From Actinomycetota bacterium (lineage in GTDB: Bacteria; Actinomycetota; Actinomycetes; Nanopelagicales; Nanopelagicaceae), in assembly GCA_009705025.1 (NCBI GenBank), contig WLDA01000048.1, forward strand, positions 1 to 7,138: DNA of 7,138 nucleotides, given 5' to 3'. Shown piece after piece: positions 5,280 through 7,138 of this stretch; within the stretch, counting starts at the first letter, position 1, and every line of letters begins with the position of its first letter. The translations under genes and the position numbers were made by a program. The notes beneath the pieces were generated by a model. It searched no databases. It was not told the origin of the DNA and saw nothing but the letters and a program-made list of their open reading frames with translations.

Positions 5280-6596
5280 ATGATGAGCCAACAAGAGCGC
5301 GAAGAACTTGAACTTGAAACCGTTCGCATTTGCCAAGAATTGATTCGATTTCCCAGCGTCAATTATGGCGATGGTAAGGGCGATGAAAAAGATATTGCGA
5401 ATTATGTAGTTGCTTCGTTAGCGGAAGTTGGAATCAAATCACGTATTTATGAATCTGCTCCCGGGCGTTGCAATGTTATTGCAGACATCGAAGGAGCAGA
5501 TGATTCTCGACCAGCATTGGTTTTACATGGACATCTAGATGTTGTTCCGGCAAATGCTGACGATTGGTCTGTAGATCCATTCGCAGCAGTTATCAAAGAT
5601 GGAATGATCTGGGGCCGCGGAGCGGTAGATATGAAAAATATGGATGCAATGATGCTTGCAACAGTACGTTCTTGGGCGCGACGCGGTTATGTACCACCGC
5701 GCAGAATCGTTCTGGCTTTTTTCGCTGATGAAGAGGCAGGAAGTCTTTTTGGTTCACGATGGATGGTTGCCAATCATCCTGAAGTCTTTGCAGGATGTTC
5801 GGAGGCGATTTCAGAAGTTGGTGGATTTTCGGTAACAGTCGGGGATAACAAGCGTCTTTACTTTGTAGAAACCGCCGAAAAGGGAATTCACTGGATGAGA
5901 CTTACCGCTTCAGGTCGCGCAGGTCACGGTTCCATGATTAATCCGGAGAATGCACTGACACGATTAGCCGAAGCAGTTTCAAAAATTGGAAATTTTGAAT
6001 GGCCACAACGCTATTCAAAAACTGTCAAAGAATTGTTTACTAGAGTCGCAAAGGTAACTGGCAAACCGTATAACGAGAATGATTTGCGTCCTTTGCTCGT
6101 GGAATTAGGTAGTACCTCTCGAATGATTGGTGCCACTCTTCAAAACACTGCGAATCCTTCAATGTTGCAAGCTGGCTATAAAGCAAACGTTATTCCTCAG
6201 ACAGCAACAGCCGTAGTTGACGGCCGTTTTATTCCTGGATACGAAGATGAACTCAATGCAACTATCCGTGAGTTAGTTGGGCCAAATATTGAAGTTGAAA
6301 CAATAACTCGCGATATCGCTTTGGAGAGTGATTTTTCTGGTCCTCTCGTGGATGCAATGTGTGCAGCACTTGTCAGCGAAGATCCAGAAGGTCTTCCAGT
6401 CCCATATTTGATGAGTGGTGGAACTGATAACAAAGCACTTTCGGAGTTGGGAATTATCGGTTACGGATTCTCACCGCTCAAGCTTTCTCCAGATTTGGAT
6501 TTCATGGCCCTATTTCATGGAGTCGATGAACGTGTTGAAATTGAAGGATTGCACTTTGGAGTCCGCGTGCTTTCTCACTTTTTGGAAAATTGTTAG
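5280..6596 (+). CDS. M20/M25/M40-family zinc metallohydrolase (peptidase/deacylase)
   Basis: This is a 438-residue zinc hydrolase from the ATG at 5280; an adjacent ATG at 5283 is equally possible. Residues cited are from 5280. The metal and active-site residues line up with the M20 family: H85 and D87 in HGHLDVV, bridging D117 in GRGAVDMK, catalytic E151 and metal ligand E152 in DEEAG, E179 in ISEVGG and H413 in LFHGVDE. The inserted dimerisation domain begins near 200 and contains the conserved GRAGHGS (H216). Such enzymes cleave dipeptides, acylated amino acids or related amides in the cytoplasm; the substrate cannot be assigned. DapE or ArgE activity should not be assumed, although the mycobacterial relative Rv2141c carries the name dapE2. 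The frame also allows a GTG at 5244, but that overlaps the likely promoter of the divergent tRNA and the extra residues are not family-like. It converges on the aldo/keto reductase with a 4-bp stop overlap. Confidence 0.9.
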   Translation: MMSQQEREELELETVRICQELIRFPSVNYGDGKGDEKDIANYVVASLAEVGIKSRIYESAPGRCNVIADIEGADDSRPALVLHGHLDVVPANADDWSVDPFAAVIKDGMIWGRGAVDMKNMDAMMLATVRSWARRGYVPPRRIVLAFFADEEAGSLFGSRWMVANHPEVFAGCSEAISEVGGFSVTVGDNKRLYFVETAEKGIHWMRLTASGRAGHGSMINPENALTRLAEAVSKIGNFEWPQRYSKTVKELFTRVAKVTGKPYNENDLRPLLVELGSTSRMIGATLQNTANPSMLQAGYKANVIPQTATAVVDGRFIPGYEDELNATIRELVGPNIEVETITRDIALESDFSGPLVDAMCAALVSEDPEGLPVPYLMSGGTDNKALSELGIIGYGFSPLKLSPDLDFMALFHGVDERVEIEGLHFGVRVLSHFLENC

Positions 6597-7138
6597 AGAG
6601 CTGAAATGTCGTTGAGAGCTTCTCGAACAATGTCTGGAAGAGTGATTTGTTCGGTTGTTAGAGCGCCACGTAATTGCGCACCTGTTCTAGCGCCAATGAT
6701 TGCACTTGTAACGCCTGGTGCATCTCGTACCCATGAGAGTGCAACTTCTAAAGGCGAATATCCAAGACCCTGAGCCGCAACACAGACAGCGTCGACGATT
6801 CGAGATGATCGTTCATCTAAATAGGGATCAATAAAATGTGCAAAGTGTGGGGAAGCACCACGTGAATCACTTGGAGTCCCATTGCGATATTTCCCTGATA
6901 AAACACCGCGACCCAGTGGAGACCACGCCAGAAAGCCAACGCCAAGTTGCGATGCGCTCTCTAGTACTTCTTCTTCCACCGTTCTATTGAGTAGAGAATA
7001 TTCATTTTGCATTGTCGCAATGGGTGCTTTCATCGAATGTGATTCCTGAAGAGTAATTGCTCGTGCGCTCTGCCAGCCGGAATAGTTTGAAATACCTACG
7101 TAGCGCGCTTTACCGGATGTGTACGCAAAATCGAGAGC
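6593..7138 (-). CDS. Aldo/keto reductase, C-terminal part (partial at right edge)
   Basis: The minus-strand frame is open to the window edge and gives the last 181 residues of an NADPH-dependent aldo/keto reductase, a cytoplasmic (beta/alpha)8-barrel enzyme that reduces aldehydes and ketones. Visible family segments, numbered from the edge, are GKARYVGISNYSGWQ at 9-23, QNEYSLLNR at 44-52, the cofactor-binding SPLGRGVLSGKY at 73-84 and IIGARTGAQL at 147-156. The catalytic Asp-Tyr-Lys-His tetrad lies in the missing N-terminal half, so activity and subfamily are not settled; the loop pattern resembles the YqkF/AKR11-like group. The methionine at 7033 is internal, because the homology continues upstream of it to the edge. 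Its TAA shares bases with the TAG of the M20 gene. Confidence 0.9.
   Translation of the reverse strand, partial: ALDFAYTSGKARYVGISNYSGWQSARAITLQESHSMKAPIATMQNEYSLLNRTVEEEVLESASQLGVGFLAWSPLGRGVLSGKYRNGTPSDSRGASPHFAHFIDPYLDERSSRIVDAVCVAAQGLGYSPLEVALSWVRDAPGVTSAIIGARTGAQLRGALTTEQITLPDIVREALNDISAL

Noticed and set aside
6197..6433. 78-codon minus-strand open frame inside the M20 gene
   Set aside because: It is antisense to conserved hydrolase sequence, rich in Ser and Thr, with no recognisable features.

Overview
The window looks like ordinary chromosome from a compact, low-GC actinobacterium, plausibly one of the streamlined freshwater lineages (Nanopelagicales/acI type). This is an inference. 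Supporting it are a thymidine kinase with an actinobacterial-looking CWCG zinc lasso, an M20 hydrolase of a type common in actinobacteria, moderate-to-low GC by eye, GTG starts, very short intergenic gaps, and convergent genes that share stop-codon bases. I see no phage, transposon, CRISPR or defence system.

Layout. On the left, the plus strand carries the C-terminal end of uppP (undecaprenyl-diphosphate phosphatase, cut by the edge), then 7 bp later a complete DUF554 membrane protein. That gene converges on the minus-strand block 988-5088 and overlaps its last gene by 4 bp. In transcription order the block is apt (adenine phosphoribosyltransferase), a two-domain acyltransferase-3/SGNH membrane O-acyltransferase, tdk (thymidine kinase) and a zinc-dependent NADP-type alcohol dehydrogenase. 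Gaps are 2, 21 and 13 nt, so this is probably one operon. A tRNA-Leu(GAG) gene lies 35 nt upstream of apt on the same strand. Divergent from it is an M20-family metallohydrolase, whose stop overlaps by 4 bp that of a minus-strand aldo/keto reductase cut by the right edge.

How the genes fit together. apt and tdk are base and nucleoside salvage enzymes. UppP recycles the lipid carrier of cell-wall synthesis, and the acyltransferase probably O-acylates an envelope glycan, so envelope functions appear twice but in separate units. The alcohol dehydrogenase and aldo/keto reductase are general carbonyl/alcohol oxidoreductases with no clear pathway link here. No stretch over 300 bp lacks a gene; the longest clear intergenic region is about 70 bp between the tRNA and the M20 gene.

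The points most worth checking are the identical TTAG stop overlaps at both convergent junctions, the acyltransferase placed between two salvage genes, the shortened CxC zinc pair in Tdk, and a Tyr-Cys where UppP usually has Tyr-Arg. None of these by itself indicates a new biological system.
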